A model generated the notes under the pieces. The model ran no database searches. It worked only from the letters and a program-made list of their open reading frames with translations, and was not told the origin of the DNA. From the NCBI GenBank assembly GCA_013349325.1, contig DUZX01000018.1, forward strand, positions 1-64,000: a stretch of 64,000 bases of DNA, given 5' to 3'. Positions 35,377 to 44,839 of this stretch are shown piece after piece. Position 1 is the first letter of the stretch. Each line of letters opens with the position of its first letter. A program made the position numbers and the translations under genes. The DNA is from Desulfuromonadales bacterium (GTDB lineage Bacteria > Desulfobacterota > Desulfuromonadia > Geobacterales > Pseudopelobacteraceae).

Positions 35377-36219
35377 CTACAAAATTTGAGGTTTTAGCAA
35401 CGTCCCTTTGATCGGTACCTTGTAGACACCCGGAGAAACCATGAATTTGGCTAACAGCATAAATACAAGTTTCTGCTTCTCCAGAAATTCCGGTTTCGGC
35501 ATAATCTCGAGTGTCAAGGAGAGCGGCGCGATACCTGCACTGGCTCCAACGGGGAGATCACCTGACAGGCGCATATAGATTCCTTCGCCAGCCAGCGTAA
35601 TACTTTCCAGGCGGGACGTTCCATTGGTGACCCTGACCATTCCCTGCGCTTTCAGACCGGTCACATCCGGCAGCGGAAACGCCCCCAGCTTGACGCCGGA
35701 AAATTGGAGCTGTTTTATTTCCAGTTTCAGGTCACCATTCAGTCCCGTGGCACTGCGCAGCAGCGTGCCCCGGCTCCAGAGTTCACCCGCCACCGTAGCA
35801 CCCAGGATCGTTTTAAAAAAAGGTATCTCTGACAGATTGACGCCATCTGTCGAAAGCGTAACGGCTTCTTTACCGTTCAAAGCATAGACAAGATCGAGCT
35901 CTCCTCTGCCGATAGCTGCGCCGCTGGAAATAACGGCTTTCCCCATCAGGAGCGGCAGCAGTAAGGGGCGTAACTGCAGCCGACGACAGTGGAGCAGCTC
36001 ACCCCGACTATCTGCAAGGGAAAGATCATCCCAAGCCAGGCCGGGCAGCAGCGTCTTGTGCACTGCCGGTAATAACGTCAGCCCTTGCGAAGCCAGCGCT
36101 GCGCTGATAACCCTGTCAATCTGGGCGGTCGGAAACGACAGATACATGAAAACGATAAACAGCAGTACTGCCCCGCTGACAAAAGCTGCCACACGGGCTA
36201 TACCGGCGAATTTCTTCAC
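35377..36219 (-). CDS. gspN: Type II secretion system protein N
   Basis: The 280 residues have one N-terminal membrane segment (VAAFVSGAVLLFIVFMYLSF) and a long periplasmic part typical of GspN, with ISAALASQGLTLLPAVHKTLLPG and LTLEIMPKPEFLEKQKLV. GspN is an accessory inner-membrane component found in some T2SS loci. It overlaps gspM by ATGA. Confidence 0.85.
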   Translation of the reverse strand: MKKFAGIARVAAFVSGAVLLFIVFMYLSFPTAQIDRVISAALASQGLTLLPAVHKTLLPGLAWDDLSLADSRGELLHCRRLQLRPLLLPLLMGKAVISSGAAIGRGELDLVYALNGKEAVTLSTDGVNLSEIPFFKTILGATVAGELWSRGTLLRSATGLNGDLKLEIKQLQFSGVKLGAFPLPDVTGLKAQGMVRVTNGTSRLESITLAGEGIYMRLSGDLPVGASAGIAPLSLTLEIMPKPEFLEKQKLVFMLLAKFMVSPGVYKVPIKGTLLKPQIL

Positions 36220-36764
36220 CGCGCCGCTTCCGGCGCCGGTTTGAGCAGAGCCACCGATATGATCAGATCGCAGCGTGACGGATCATCAAAACGGGTGCGC
36301 AGATTGCATTTTTTGATGGCAACCGGTCGCCCCCCCTTTTCCAGACGATAGATCAGGTTAACCGCTTCATTAAGTGTAATGCCATCGATGCGTACTTCAG
36401 CTGCGTCCTCCGTCATCCCACGCCGCTCTTCGCCCTTGAGCGGAGCTATTTTAATTCCTTTGCCCTTGATGCCGATCTCTTCGATAATTTTAGCCGGAGA
36501 GTCATCAGGCCTCACAGAAGCCATACGACCTGTCATTATATCGGATGATTGCCGGGCCGCCTGATATGCCACCTTGAGCGGCAGGATCTCTTTGAGGGTC
36601 ATTTCACGGGCCGCTCGCTTCTTCTCCAGCGAAGTCACCTTGCCGGCCAGCGCCGACCATCCCACCGACAGTGCCAACAGCACAATCAGGGCATATCCCG
36701 TGTAGAGACGCATGCGGCTGTCCAGACCACCCCAGAATTCACGTGCATTTTCAAGAAGTCTCAT
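36216..36764 (-). CDS. gspM: Type II secretion system protein M
   Basis: The 182 residues contain a membrane segment (YTGYALIVLLALSVGWSALA, about residues 21-40) and a periplasmic ferredoxin-like domain, the GspM pattern. GspM pairs with GspL on the inner-membrane platform. The assignment relies on topology and position between gspL and gspN, with overlaps of four bases on both sides. Confidence 0.82.
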   Translation of the reverse strand: MRLLENAREFWGGLDSRMRLYTGYALIVLLALSVGWSALAGKVTSLEKKRAAREMTLKEILPLKVAYQAARQSSDIMTGRMASVRPDDSPAKIIEEIGIKGKGIKIAPLKGEERRGMTEDAAEVRIDGITLNEAVNLIYRLEKGGRPVAIKKCNLRTRFDDPSRCDLIISVALLKPAPEAAR

Positions 36765-38074
36765 TTCTGTCCCTCCTTGATCGTTCCGGTCAGACTGAAG
36801 GCCACGGTCCCATCCGAGCGGGTTTTTATCTCACCCAACTGGGCTGAGGTCAGCACTCCGGAAAGCGACGCTTTAAACTCGTTCACCGCCTGAGCGGAAC
36901 GGGCATCACCTTTCAGACGCAGCGTACGCCCGTCAAGCTCGGCTTCATACAGCCCGTTGATCGTGGCACCTTTGGCGTCAGCCACCCGCTTGAGCGTATC
37001 AAGATAATCGCCCGAGGCCTCGCCGACTGCCAGTTTTTTCAGCTCACCCCTGATTTCCGACAATTCATCGACCGCCTTGGGGCGAGTAGGAAACACTTCG
37101 CGATAGATGGCGGCAATTGAGCGGTTCAGCGAGACAATGTCTGTCGTAACCGCCCGATATTTCATAACCTGCGAGGCGAACAGAATTGCAGTCGCCGCGC
37201 ACACGAGGATGCCGGTAAGCTGCAGTTTCCTGCGGACTTTGGCATCGCCGACGGTCCAGGCCAGCTCTCCCTGCCGAAAATCGGGCAGCACTCCGGTACA
37301 GCAGGCCTGCGCTACGGCATACAGACCGACCAGCTGCTGAAACGTAGCTTCGTTTTTAAAAAGGTGTCCAAGCTCAGGCGGAACATTCAGGCGCTCCACC
37401 TCATAAGGAACTCCTTGCCACTCCTCAACAGCGCGGCTTTCACCGCTGATCAGACAAAGCCTGCCCGGCACTTTCGTACCGGACAGCTCCAGGGCCGATA
37501 GTGTTGCAAAGACCGTCGCAGGTGCTCCGGCAGCATCCAGGGCACGGACATAGCTTACCTGTCCGGCGGACAGCAGCGCAACTGTAGAACCGTCACACAC
37601 TGCGCAATCCTTCGGGATTCCCGGTAACCGGCTCCAGGCAAACGGCGTAGAGCTGATCATCTGGGGTTCGAGTCCGGCCTCGCTGAAGAGTGCTATCGCG
37701 TGACTGATGTCAGACTTTTTTGCCCACAGCGCCAGAAAGCGACCGTCACCGACCGGCACGGCATCCAGCACAAGCTCTTCAACCGACAGCGGAATCTCCC
37801 CTTGCAACTGCGCCGGTAACACATCACGAATCTTGCGCAGATCCTTAAAAGGGAGCGGTAACGTACGGTGCCCGAACAGGTCCGGCGGAAGACAGAGTAC
37901 CACCCGGGGCGATCCGGTTGTTCCGGCGACAATCTGCCGGACCGCTTCCGAAAGTGTCTGCTCTTCATCCAGCTCAAAGGCGGCCGCACCGCTCATCTCC
38001 ACCGAGCGTCGTGTTATGCCGAATCGAGCTACCGTCAGCCGTTTTTCTTCGACCTGCAGTATTAGATAATCCAT
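36761..38074 (-). CDS. gspL: Type II secretion system protein L
   Basis: The 437 residues have an actin-like cytosolic N-terminal part (VVLCLPPDLFGHRTLPLPF, GCAVCDGSTVALLSAG-type segments), one membrane segment near residue 285 (LTGILVCAATAILFASQV), and a periplasmic C-terminus. GspL links the GspE ATPase to GspM. A repeat element separates it from gspK upstream. Confidence 0.85.
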   Translation of the reverse strand: MDYLILQVEEKRLTVARFGITRRSVEMSGAAAFELDEEQTLSEAVRQIVAGTTGSPRVVLCLPPDLFGHRTLPLPFKDLRKIRDVLPAQLQGEIPLSVEELVLDAVPVGDGRFLALWAKKSDISHAIALFSEAGLEPQMISSTPFAWSRLPGIPKDCAVCDGSTVALLSAGQVSYVRALDAAGAPATVFATLSALELSGTKVPGRLCLISGESRAVEEWQGVPYEVERLNVPPELGHLFKNEATFQQLVGLYAVAQACCTGVLPDFRQGELAWTVGDAKVRRKLQLTGILVCAATAILFASQVMKYRAVTTDIVSLNRSIAAIYREVFPTRPKAVDELSEIRGELKKLAVGEASGDYLDTLKRVADAKGATINGLYEAELDGRTLRLKGDARSAQAVNEFKASLSGVLTSAQLGEIKTRSDGTVAFSLTGTIKEGQK

Positions 38075-38101
38075 TGGTTACTACCGCCTTACCTGCTTAT
38101 A

Positions 38102-38220
38102 CCAATTCCATATCAAGGCCCTATCTTCGTTGGCTCGTCTTCGGCTGCTCAGCGTACGGATATGTACGCCTCGCCGCCTCAATCCTTGCCGCCTTGATAT
38201 CATCCTTGATCTGAAATTGG
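38102..38220. repeat. 119-bp repeat element with imperfect terminal inverted repeats, between gspK and gspL
   Basis: Its ends are CCAATTCCATATCAAGG (38102-38118) and CCTTGATCTGAAATTGG (38204-38220); the reverse complement of one matches 15 of 17 bases of the other. The inside is GC-rich with smaller palindromes around CGTACGGATATGTACG. It starts 27 bases upstream of the gspL ATG and ends two bases before the gspK stop, the only sizeable gap in the gsp run. It resembles a MITE. Confidence 0.75.
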
Positions 38221-38222
38221 AA

Positions 38223-39161
38223 TTAATGCTCCTGCCACGTCAGAAACTCGGCCGCACCACTGCTCATACGAACCACGGCTTCGACGGTCCGCACGGCATC
38301 TTTAGACCTGGCCACACAGTTGATATGAAAAAGATTCCCTTTGACACTGATGCGACCAACCAAACCGATGGCAATCGTATCGAGACCGGGAACACGCGCC
38401 AGCTCTGCCGTTGATTTGAACGGCTGCAGACGTCGTTCCGCGACGATCCGCTCGGCCATACGCTCATCAATCCGGTCGTCGAGTGCCGTCAAAACCTCTT
38501 TAGGAGCCGTATTGATATTGATCGTCGCCACCGGCGCACCGGCCTGATCCGAATAGATCGTGATGAACGGCAGCAAGTCACCATAACGCTTGGTAGTGAA
38601 GCCGTTTACCAGCGTCAGTTCTTTGATGGTTGACAGCTTATCGTTGCGAGCTGAATATCCCGGTCTCAAACTGCGATAGAACGCGTTTTCAACACCACCG
38701 GAACGGGGTAAATCGTCACTATCGATCCAGTCTGCCAGAGAACCCCAGATATCCTCAGGCATCTGAAAACGTTTGCCCACCCTTTTCAACATATTCAAAG
38801 TGACATCGTCATAGACCCCGTTCGGTTGCACAAGGCCATTGATGTTTATCTTTCCGCTCTCTTCAGAAAGCTGGATTTCGATCGATCCGGCTTCATCCTG
38901 CAGCTTGATCGGTGCCGCCCACGGGTCAGACAGTGACGTGTAACTGCGACCTGAAAGCCCGGTCTGGAGTAGTTTGGCAGCGCCTGTCACCCCCGACTCC
39001 GCCAGAATCGAGGCCTGCTGTCCATCACGAAAACCACGACTCAGCGACGTATCGACGTAGACCTGGTGAATCATTTCAACCGCCACCGCCACCATCAGGG
39101 CGGTTACCACCAATGTCAGCACCAGCGCAAAACCTGACTCACCTTTGACGCACGACTTCAT
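38223..39161 (-). CDS. gspK: Type II secretion system minor pseudopilin GspK
   Basis: The 312 residues start with a prepilin-like hydrophobic segment (SGFALVLTLVVTALMVAVAV) and carry the long GspK-specific insert with LADWIDSDDLPRSGG and later ATININTAPKEVL. GspK sits at the pseudopilus tip with I and J. It overlaps gspJ by four bases. The downstream end touches the 119-bp repeat. Confidence 0.92.
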   Translation of the reverse strand: MKSCVKGESGFALVLTLVVTALMVAVAVEMIHQVYVDTSLSRGFRDGQQASILAESGVTGAAKLLQTGLSGRSYTSLSDPWAAPIKLQDEAGSIEIQLSEESGKININGLVQPNGVYDDVTLNMLKRVGKRFQMPEDIWGSLADWIDSDDLPRSGGVENAFYRSLRPGYSARNDKLSTIKELTLVNGFTTKRYGDLLPFITIYSDQAGAPVATININTAPKEVLTALDDRIDERMAERIVAERRLQPFKSTAELARVPGLDTIAIGLVGRISVKGNLFHINCVARSKDAVRTVEAVVRMSSGAAEFLTWQEH

Positions 39162-39781
39162 AACCCAGACACCCGTGGTGCGCTGATGGTCGTAAATTCG
39201 ACCGGTTTGCCCTCTTCTTCAATCTGAATCGTAATCCGTATGCTCTTCGGCAAACTACCGTTAATAGCGGTGTCCCAGGTTTTGACCCACTTCGAGCCGT
39301 CGTAGCACTCCACCAGAAATGATTTTATCTGCTCCATCTGGGGATAATACGCAGCCACATCAGTCGCTCGCACAAAAGCCAGATCTCGCTCCTGGCGTTC
39401 CAGGATTCGGGCGGTTTTCTTTTCCGCCAGCCGGTACTGGACCGATACGATACCGGATTCCGCCCGCTGGTAGACGGACGGTGGCGCGATGGTTGTCAGA
39501 TCCAGCGTGGAAGACGCGACACCAAAGGCATCGCGGTCTTCTACAATAAAGTGCAGCTGTTTATCGTTGCGGGTAAAGCGTGCCGAAGATATTTCACGGC
39601 GCAGCAGATCCAGTGTAGCACCCAGTTCCCGGCGGGCTTCCATGCCGGATGAAGCCCGGTCGCGAGCTCGAATTACCGTAAAATAACTGCCGTACAGTGC
39701 CGAGGAAAGAATGCCGAGCAATACGACTGCAATCAGAATCTCCAGCAGCGTGAAGCCCTTATTTTGGCAGATAGCGGACAA
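39158..39781 (-). CDS. gspJ: Type II secretion system minor pseudopilin GspJ
   Basis: The prepilin signature is GFTLLEILIAVVLLGILSSALY. I chose a TTG start at 39781 because GGGAGG lies six bases upstream and it gives a short leader (MSAICQNK) before the cleavage site; a start at 39823 would put an unusually long leader on it. This makes 207 residues and a 23-base overlap with gspI. Confidence 0.9.
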   Translation of the reverse strand: MSAICQNKGFTLLEILIAVVLLGILSSALYGSYFTVIRARDRASSGMEARRELGATLDLLRREISSARFTRNDKQLHFIVEDRDAFGVASSTLDLTTIAPPSVYQRAESGIVSVQYRLAEKKTARILERQERDLAFVRATDVAAYYPQMEQIKSFLVECYDGSKWVKTWDTAINGSLPKSIRITIQIEEEGKPVEFTTISAPRVSGL

Positions 39782-40091
39782 GTGCCACCTCCCGACCATC
39801 GGATGCACGCCGCACGCTGACAACCAGTTTCTGCAACCTCGGCAGTTCTGCCGGTAGCAGGTCCGCCTTCCAGGTCAGTTCGGGATGTAACGGCGCCAGA
39901 CTCCCCTCTCCTTTGGCCGGTGACTGCTCCAATTCCGTCATCCGCAGCCGTGCCAGAAGCGTTAATGCGGTACTGTCCCGCTCATGGGCGATGATGGAGA
40001 GATGGTAGGAAACGGAACCAAGAATGGTCAGGGTCACAGCCGCCATAATTGCCAGCGCTATCACGACTTCGAGTAACGTAAATCCCTTCAC
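39759..40091 (-). CDS. gspI: Type II secretion system minor pseudopilin GspI
   Basis: The 110 residues begin MKGFTLLEVVIALAIMAAVT, a prepilin peptidase site with the conserved Glu at +5, and end with a short beta domain. Length and order H-I-J-K identify it as GspI. The start overlaps gspH by ATGA. Confidence 0.92.
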   Translation of the reverse strand: MKGFTLLEVVIALAIMAAVTLTILGSVSYHLSIIAHERDSTALTLLARLRMTELEQSPAKGEGSLAPLHPELTWKADLLPAELPRLQKLVVSVRRASDGREVALVRYLPK

Positions 40092-40588
40092 AACGCTTCC
40101 TCTTGATAGCCTTCGTAGACCTTGACCTTGCCGCCGGACGGGAAGGCCATCACGGTGCTGAACTGACCATCGCCAGCCCGCAGGTGGATGATAACAACAT
40201 CCCGCAGCCCGCCTGAACCTATGTCCAACCGCACCTGACCATCTTGCACCTTACCGAGGCGCGGGATGAAAACATCGGTAACTTCGATGCCTTCCTTGAT
40301 CGGCGATTTCTGCAACAGCGGGTCTACAGGTTCTTTGTTGCTCTCGATGTCGCTGTATTCATAGGTATGTATGGTTCCGGTTCCAGGTACCACGTTGATG
40401 TAATATCCGGTGCGTACTGCTGTTGCCCGTTCCTGCACGTAGCGCAGTGTGGCAGCCAGCGTCCGGGCAGATATACGCAGATTTTCACGATCGGATGACG
40501 GTAGTCGCGGGATGACCAGCAGCAGTACCATGCCGACGATGGCCAGTACCACGGCAATTTCGATCAGCGTAAAGCCGGCCGTTTTCAT
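40088..40588 (-). CDS. gspH: Type II secretion system pseudopilin GspH
   Basis: The ATG at 40588 gives MKTAGFTLIEIAVVLAIVGM, a short prepilin leader; the frame extends to 40648 but overlaps rnd. The 166 residues have the N-methylation site and a beta-rich C-terminus. The ribosome-binding site is weak and rnd ends six bases upstream, so translation may depend on rnd. The major pseudopilin GspG and the C, D, E and F components are not in the window. Confidence 0.85.
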   Translation of the reverse strand: MKTAGFTLIEIAVVLAIVGMVLLLVIPRLPSSDRENLRISARTLAATLRYVQERATAVRTGYYINVVPGTGTIHTYEYSDIESNKEPVDPLLQKSPIKEGIEVTDVFIPRLGKVQDGQVRLDIGSGGLRDVVIIHLRAGDGQFSTVMAFPSGGKVKVYEGYQEEAL

Positions 40589-40593
40589 AGCAC

Positions 40594-41742
40594 TCAGTTC
40601 TGTGCAAGCACGTTGATCAGATCGCCGCCAAAGAGCTGCTTCTGCCACTGCCGCATATCAGTGATCGTATCAAGCTCCGTAATCTCGGCGCCGGAAAGTT
40701 CCGCCACCTCTTCCAGCAGCCAGTTGGGCGCCAGTACACCCGGATCAAGAGCGTACGTGCCACTGAAGTGCTGACGCCAGCTTTTAAGGTTCTTGATGCG
40801 CTCCTTGGTTCTCTCGGTTACTTCAGATCTGCGGGTCTGCGGAAAGTGCGGCAGCTTATCTTCCGGCAGCTCCAGGCCACGCATGACAGCAGCCAGCAGC
40901 CCCGCACCATGTCGGCCGGTCTGTCCAGGCGTCATCCCTTTGATTCCGCTCAAATCGTGTATCGATCGTGGACGTACTTCGGCAATTTCCATCAGCGTTT
41001 CAGCAGATAAAACCTTGAACGGAGGTCGGTCCAGTTCACGCGAAAGAGCATCGCGCAACTGCAGCAGCTCTTCCAGAATCGCCAGGCTGCGCCCTTTCAA
41101 CTTGCCGGCACCTTTGCAATAGAGATACAGCGGACCCTCTTTTTCGTTTACCCTGGCCTGGCAGACAAGCCGGCACTCTTCCAGACACCACTCCAGCCGG
41201 TTCTTATGCAGCAGTTCGCCCTGTAGCTGGTCATACAACGGCAACAGGTCAGACGTGTCTGCGACGGCATAGGCGGACATTTCACGGCTTAAGGGGCGCT
41301 TGCTCCAATCAGCTTTCTGATATTTTTTGTCCAATTCGATGCCAAAGCGTGCATTCAGGAGTGCTGCCAGGCCGAATTCCGTTATCCCCAAAAACCGCGA
41401 AGCGATCATGGTGTCAAAGAGGTTTGAAACGACAATCCCAAAATCACGGTGCAGTGAGCGAATGTCGTAATCGGATCCATGCATGACAACCAGCAACGCA
41501 GGGTCGCCCAAAGGAGCGGCTAACGGGCTTAAATCCCGGCAGGCCAGCGGATCGATCAGCCAGTTTTGTGAACGCGTGGAGACCTGAATCAGGCATACTT
41601 TTTCCTGGTAGTGGTGAAGTGAATCCATTTCCAGATCAACCGCAATCTCTTTCTGCTGCAAAAGTATATCTGCCAGTTCTGCAACCTGCTGGTTTGTTGT
41701 AATCATGGTAAAACTACTGGCTTGTAAAGTACGCCCGCTCAC
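40594..41742 (-). CDS. rnd: Ribonuclease D
   Basis: The 382 residues carry the DEDDy exonuclease motifs (AVDLEMDS, HGSDYDIRSL, YAVADTSDLLPLYD) followed by HRDC-like regions with LAILEELLQLRDALSRELDRP. RNase D trims tRNA 3' ends. I use the GTG at 41742, which overlaps the mqnC stop (GTGA) and suggests coupling; an ATG at 41706 lacks a ribosome-binding site. It precedes gspH. Confidence 0.92.
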   Translation of the reverse strand: MSGRTLQASSFTMITTNQQVAELADILLQQKEIAVDLEMDSLHHYQEKVCLIQVSTRSQNWLIDPLACRDLSPLAAPLGDPALLVVMHGSDYDIRSLHRDFGIVVSNLFDTMIASRFLGITEFGLAALLNARFGIELDKKYQKADWSKRPLSREMSAYAVADTSDLLPLYDQLQGELLHKNRLEWCLEECRLVCQARVNEKEGPLYLYCKGAGKLKGRSLAILEELLQLRDALSRELDRPPFKVLSAETLMEIAEVRPRSIHDLSGIKGMTPGQTGRHGAGLLAAVMRGLELPEDKLPHFPQTRRSEVTERTKERIKNLKSWRQHFSGTYALDPGVLAPNWLLEEVAELSGAEITELDTITDMRQWQKQLFGGDLINVLAQN

Positions 41743-42785
41743 TGTGTAAACTCCCGCACAATAGAATATGTGGTACTGCGCTGGGCTGCTCTGAACCCGG
41801 CCGCCTGTATCAGTGCAATCATCTCATCCTGCGACATCCGAAAACTACATCCTGCTGCTGCAACGACATTCTCTTCCAACATAGTGCCCCCGAGATCATT
41901 GGCACCGAAAAAAAGTGCGACCTGGGCCATTTTGGCCCCCTGCGTAACCCAACTGGCCTGAATGTTTGGGATTGTATCAAGTACGATTCGTGAGAGTGCC
42001 AGTATCCGCAGATACTCGACACCACTGGCGGTCTGCCCACCCAGTTCCGTGTTGCCCGGCTGATAGCTCCAGGGAATAAACGCGGTAAATGAGCCACCCT
42101 GGTCCTGCAGTTCACGTACGCGAAAGAGATGCTCGATAATATCTTCCGGCTGCTCGCCACTACCGAACATCATGGTAGCTGTCGTCGGCATGCCTAAACG
42201 GGCGGCCTGTAGCATGACGTCACCCCACTCCTGCCAGCCGATTTTGCGGGGCGAAATGCGTCTGCGCACCTCATCAACCAGTATTTCGGCGCCCCCTCCC
42301 GGAATAGAATCGAGCCCCGCCGCTTTGAGTCGTGTGAGTACCTCTACAACCGAAAGTGATTCGGTTTTCGCAATGGCAGTAACTTCAGCCGGAGAGAGTG
42401 AATGTACCTGGAGAGTTGGATAACGATTTTTTATCTCACGGAAGAGCGCTTCAAAATATTCGATCCCCAGATCGGCGTTGAGCCCACCCTGCATCAGCAG
42501 TTGAGTACCGCCACGGACTACCAGTTCGTCGATTTTTGTATGGATCTGGTCGTGCGGCAGGATATAGGCGTCATCTGCACCCTTATCCCGGTAAAAAGCG
42601 CAGAATGAACACTTCGACTCACAAATATTGGTATAGTTGACATTACGATCAACAACAAAAGTTACCATCCCTTCCGGGTGTAGTCGGCGACAGATGCTCT
42701 CGGCAGTTTTTCCCAGTGTCAGCAGCTCTTCCTCCTGAAGCAACTGCAAAGCCTGTTTTCGATTAATTCTCGTATCAGCCTTCAT
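41739..42785 (-). CDS. mqnC: Cyclic dehypoxanthinyl futalosine synthase
   Basis: MqnC is a radical SAM enzyme of the futalosine route to menaquinone, cyclising dehypoxanthine futalosine. The 348 residues have the cluster motif CESKCSFC in NYTNICESKCSFCAFY, then GGTQLLMQGGLNADLG and IPGGGAEILVDEVRRRISP. The related MqnE is distinguished by other residues, so the call leans on overall pattern. It lies 26 bases downstream of ybgC and overlaps rnd. Confidence 0.9.
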   Translation of the reverse strand: MKADTRINRKQALQLLQEEELLTLGKTAESICRRLHPEGMVTFVVDRNVNYTNICESKCSFCAFYRDKGADDAYILPHDQIHTKIDELVVRGGTQLLMQGGLNADLGIEYFEALFREIKNRYPTLQVHSLSPAEVTAIAKTESLSVVEVLTRLKAAGLDSIPGGGAEILVDEVRRRISPRKIGWQEWGDVMLQAARLGMPTTATMMFGSGEQPEDIIEHLFRVRELQDQGGSFTAFIPWSYQPGNTELGGQTASGVEYLRILALSRIVLDTIPNIQASWVTQGAKMAQVALFFGANDLGGTMLEENVVAAAGCSFRMSQDEMIALIQAAGFRAAQRSTTYSIVREFTQ

Positions 42786-42811
42786 AGCAAACGTCTCTTC
42801 TCCATTTCATT

Positions 42812-43213
42812 TCACTCGTGCGGCGCCGGGACAGATTCGAGCAGCGTACGCAGAGTTGCCGGTATCCGCACCGGTTTCAGTTCCGGATTGACGCACACCA
42901 GGGTGATCACCGCTTCTGCCATTACGGTGCCATCGGATTTTCTGATTACGGAATGGCTGATGGTAAATGATGACCCTCCCGTACGAACCGGCAGGGTGGT
43001 TATCGTGAGAAGGTCGTCAAGACGAGCCGGCGATTTATATTCGATTTCTACACGGATGACGGGAAAAACAAACCCGTCTTCGGCGAACTGTGCGACCGTC
43101 AGCCCATTGTCACGCAGGTATTCCGTCCGGGCCCGTTCAAAATATTTGATGTAATTCGAGTGATAGACAACTCCGGCGGCATCGGTATCTTCATAATAGA
43201 TTCGTATATCCAT
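42812..43213 (-). CDS. ybgC: YbgC-type acyl-CoA thioesterase
   Basis: The 133 residues show the hot-dog fold motif YYEDTDAAGVVYHSNYIKYFERAR, with the catalytic Asp, and FVFPVIRVEIEYKSPARL. YbgC proteins hydrolyse acyl-CoA or act near the Tol-Pal system, though no tol genes are adjacent here. It begins three bases after the stop of the lipoprotein gene upstream. Confidence 0.92.
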   Translation of the reverse strand: MDIRIYYEDTDAAGVVYHSNYIKYFERARTEYLRDNGLTVAQFAEDGFVFPVIRVEIEYKSPARLDDLLTITTLPVRTGGSSFTISHSVIRKSDGTVMAEAVITLVCVNPELKPVRIPATLRTLLESVPAPHE

Positions 43214-43216
43214 CTT

Positions 43217-43942
43217 TTAACGCAGCCTCAGGTTGATATTTTTAACGACACCGCTATTTCTGAATCTGAGCTGTAGCCGCAACTCCTTGACGCTTTGTGC
43301 TTCTGCAGGGAAGAATATAAATCCGTTGGCCAGTGCGTTAGCCTGCATGATCTTCCCTTCAACCCCTTTTTCTCGGACATCGTTGGCGATTTTATTTTCC
43401 TGCTGGCGGTTATCACCAGCTTTGCCAGCTCCTCCGATAACTGCCCCACCTGCTCCGCCAATGACGCCACCCTTGACCATCGACTCAGCGGCGTTGCGAC
43501 CAGATACGATTCCGAGCGCCAAGCCCAAAAGGGCACCGGCCGCAGCACCGAAAGCAGCGCCCTTACCAGCGCCGCTCCCGATCGCTCCGGATTCTGTCGC
43601 TTTTTGAACCCGCTCAATGGCTTCCTCATTAGCGAGGATTTTCCAGTAGCGATTTGAGCCATCGATCAAAAACGTCTGACCGGAGACTACTTCAATTCCC
43701 TGACCACTGGCGTTATCCAGAACAATCTGAATCGGCAGCAATCCGGCTCCACGAATATCAAATCCGAACGCATCCTCTGCAGTCTGTTTGTCTGAAAATG
43801 ATTCCGCGCCGATCATTAAACCATCAGCATTCTGAAAGTTCGTATAATCCTGAGGCGGTCTGAAAGATATCGCCCGGTTTTCATACGTCGCACAGGCGCT
43901 GAGGTGTGATGCAATAATAAGCATACAAATAAATCTTTTCAT
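43217..43942 (-). CDS. Putative lipoprotein with a glycine-zipper segment
   Basis: The 241 residues start with MKRFICMLIIASHLSACATY, a lipoprotein signal with lipobox LSAC. A central Gly/Ala-rich stretch (GSGAGKGAAFGAAAGALLG, then GGVIGGAGGAVIGGAGK) looks like a glycine zipper that inserts into a membrane. Flanking beta-rich parts include IQIVLDNASGQGIEVV. The function is unknown. It starts the leftward run that includes ybgC and mqnC. The 226 bases between it and rsmG hold no recognisable gene. Confidence 0.8.
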   Translation of the reverse strand: MKRFICMLIIASHLSACATYENRAISFRPPQDYTNFQNADGLMIGAESFSDKQTAEDAFGFDIRGAGLLPIQIVLDNASGQGIEVVSGQTFLIDGSNRYWKILANEEAIERVQKATESGAIGSGAGKGAAFGAAAGALLGLALGIVSGRNAAESMVKGGVIGGAGGAVIGGAGKAGDNRQQENKIANDVREKGVEGKIMQANALANGFIFFPAEAQSVKELRLQLRFRNSGVVKNINLRLR

Positions 43943-44167
43943 AACATCCTCCCACTATGCTTGGTGCTATCGCCGCTACACTGTAGTGCAGTTCATTCGC
44001 ATCCGCAACTTTTTCTCTGACGGATTGATCTCAAACAGGCAAAAACGGCTATAACGCTCAAATATCAGCCAGAGGCAACGAACGTCATTTTTGAACCCGA
44101 CTATATCAGTCAGCCGCTAAAAACGCTGTAGAGAGGCGTTTTCGAGGTCAACCCTTGAGCCCTTATT

Positions 44168-44839
44168 CTATGCGGCTTCACGAGGAGTGAGCACGGTGAT
44201 TGCCCGCTTTCCCATAGTATACGGCAGACAGTACCGTTGTGTCGATGCCACACAGAATCCCAAAGCTGAAATAGCCGAGTCACTGACTCCAATTTCATCT
44301 TCGACGTCGTCACCTTTCATCGCTATGAGTCTTCCACCTTCTGATAAGAGCGGAGCAGCCAGAGAGACAAAATGATCAAGCCGGGTAAAGGCACGCGATA
44401 CGATGACGGTAAATGTCTGATCGTATTTTTTTTGAAGCTCTTCTACACGAGCGTGGACAGCTTCAATTTTTGTCAAGCGAAGCGTTCGAATAATATGACG
44501 CTGAAAATTAATCTTCTTTGCGACGCAGTCTACGGACATCATTTCTGTGGCTGGCTTGACAATTTTCAACGGCAGCACCGGAAAGCCGGCCCCGGAACCG
44601 ATATCAAGCAGGCGATCTTCAGATGTAATGAGCGTACTCAGATGTAGCGAGTCCACAAAATGTTTAACTGCGATTTCCTTCTCACTTCTAATAGCGGTCA
44701 GGTTGATCTTGTTATTCCATTTTTTCAGCTCATCAGCCAGCACCGTAAATGAGTTAATTTCATCCTGCGTTATCGACAATCCGCAATCGATAGATTCGTC
44801 GGCTAAAATTGTTGCAACCAGAGAACTGCGTACCGTCAT
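44168..44839 (-). CDS. rsmG: 16S rRNA guanine-527 N7-methyltransferase
   Basis: RsmG (GidB) methylates G527 of 16S rRNA. The 223 residues have SAM motif RLLDIGSGAGFPVLPLKI, the substrate-side KKINFQRHIIRTL, and VSRAFTRLDHFVSLA. Its start overlaps mnmG by four bases, the usual gidA-gidB pairing near the origin. Confidence 0.96.
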   Translation of the reverse strand: MTVRSSLVATILADESIDCGLSITQDEINSFTVLADELKKWNNKINLTAIRSEKEIAVKHFVDSLHLSTLITSEDRLLDIGSGAGFPVLPLKIVKPATEMMSVDCVAKKINFQRHIIRTLRLTKIEAVHARVEELQKKYDQTFTVIVSRAFTRLDHFVSLAAPLLSEGGRLIAMKGDDVEDEIGVSDSAISALGFCVASTQRYCLPYTMGKRAITVLTPREAA

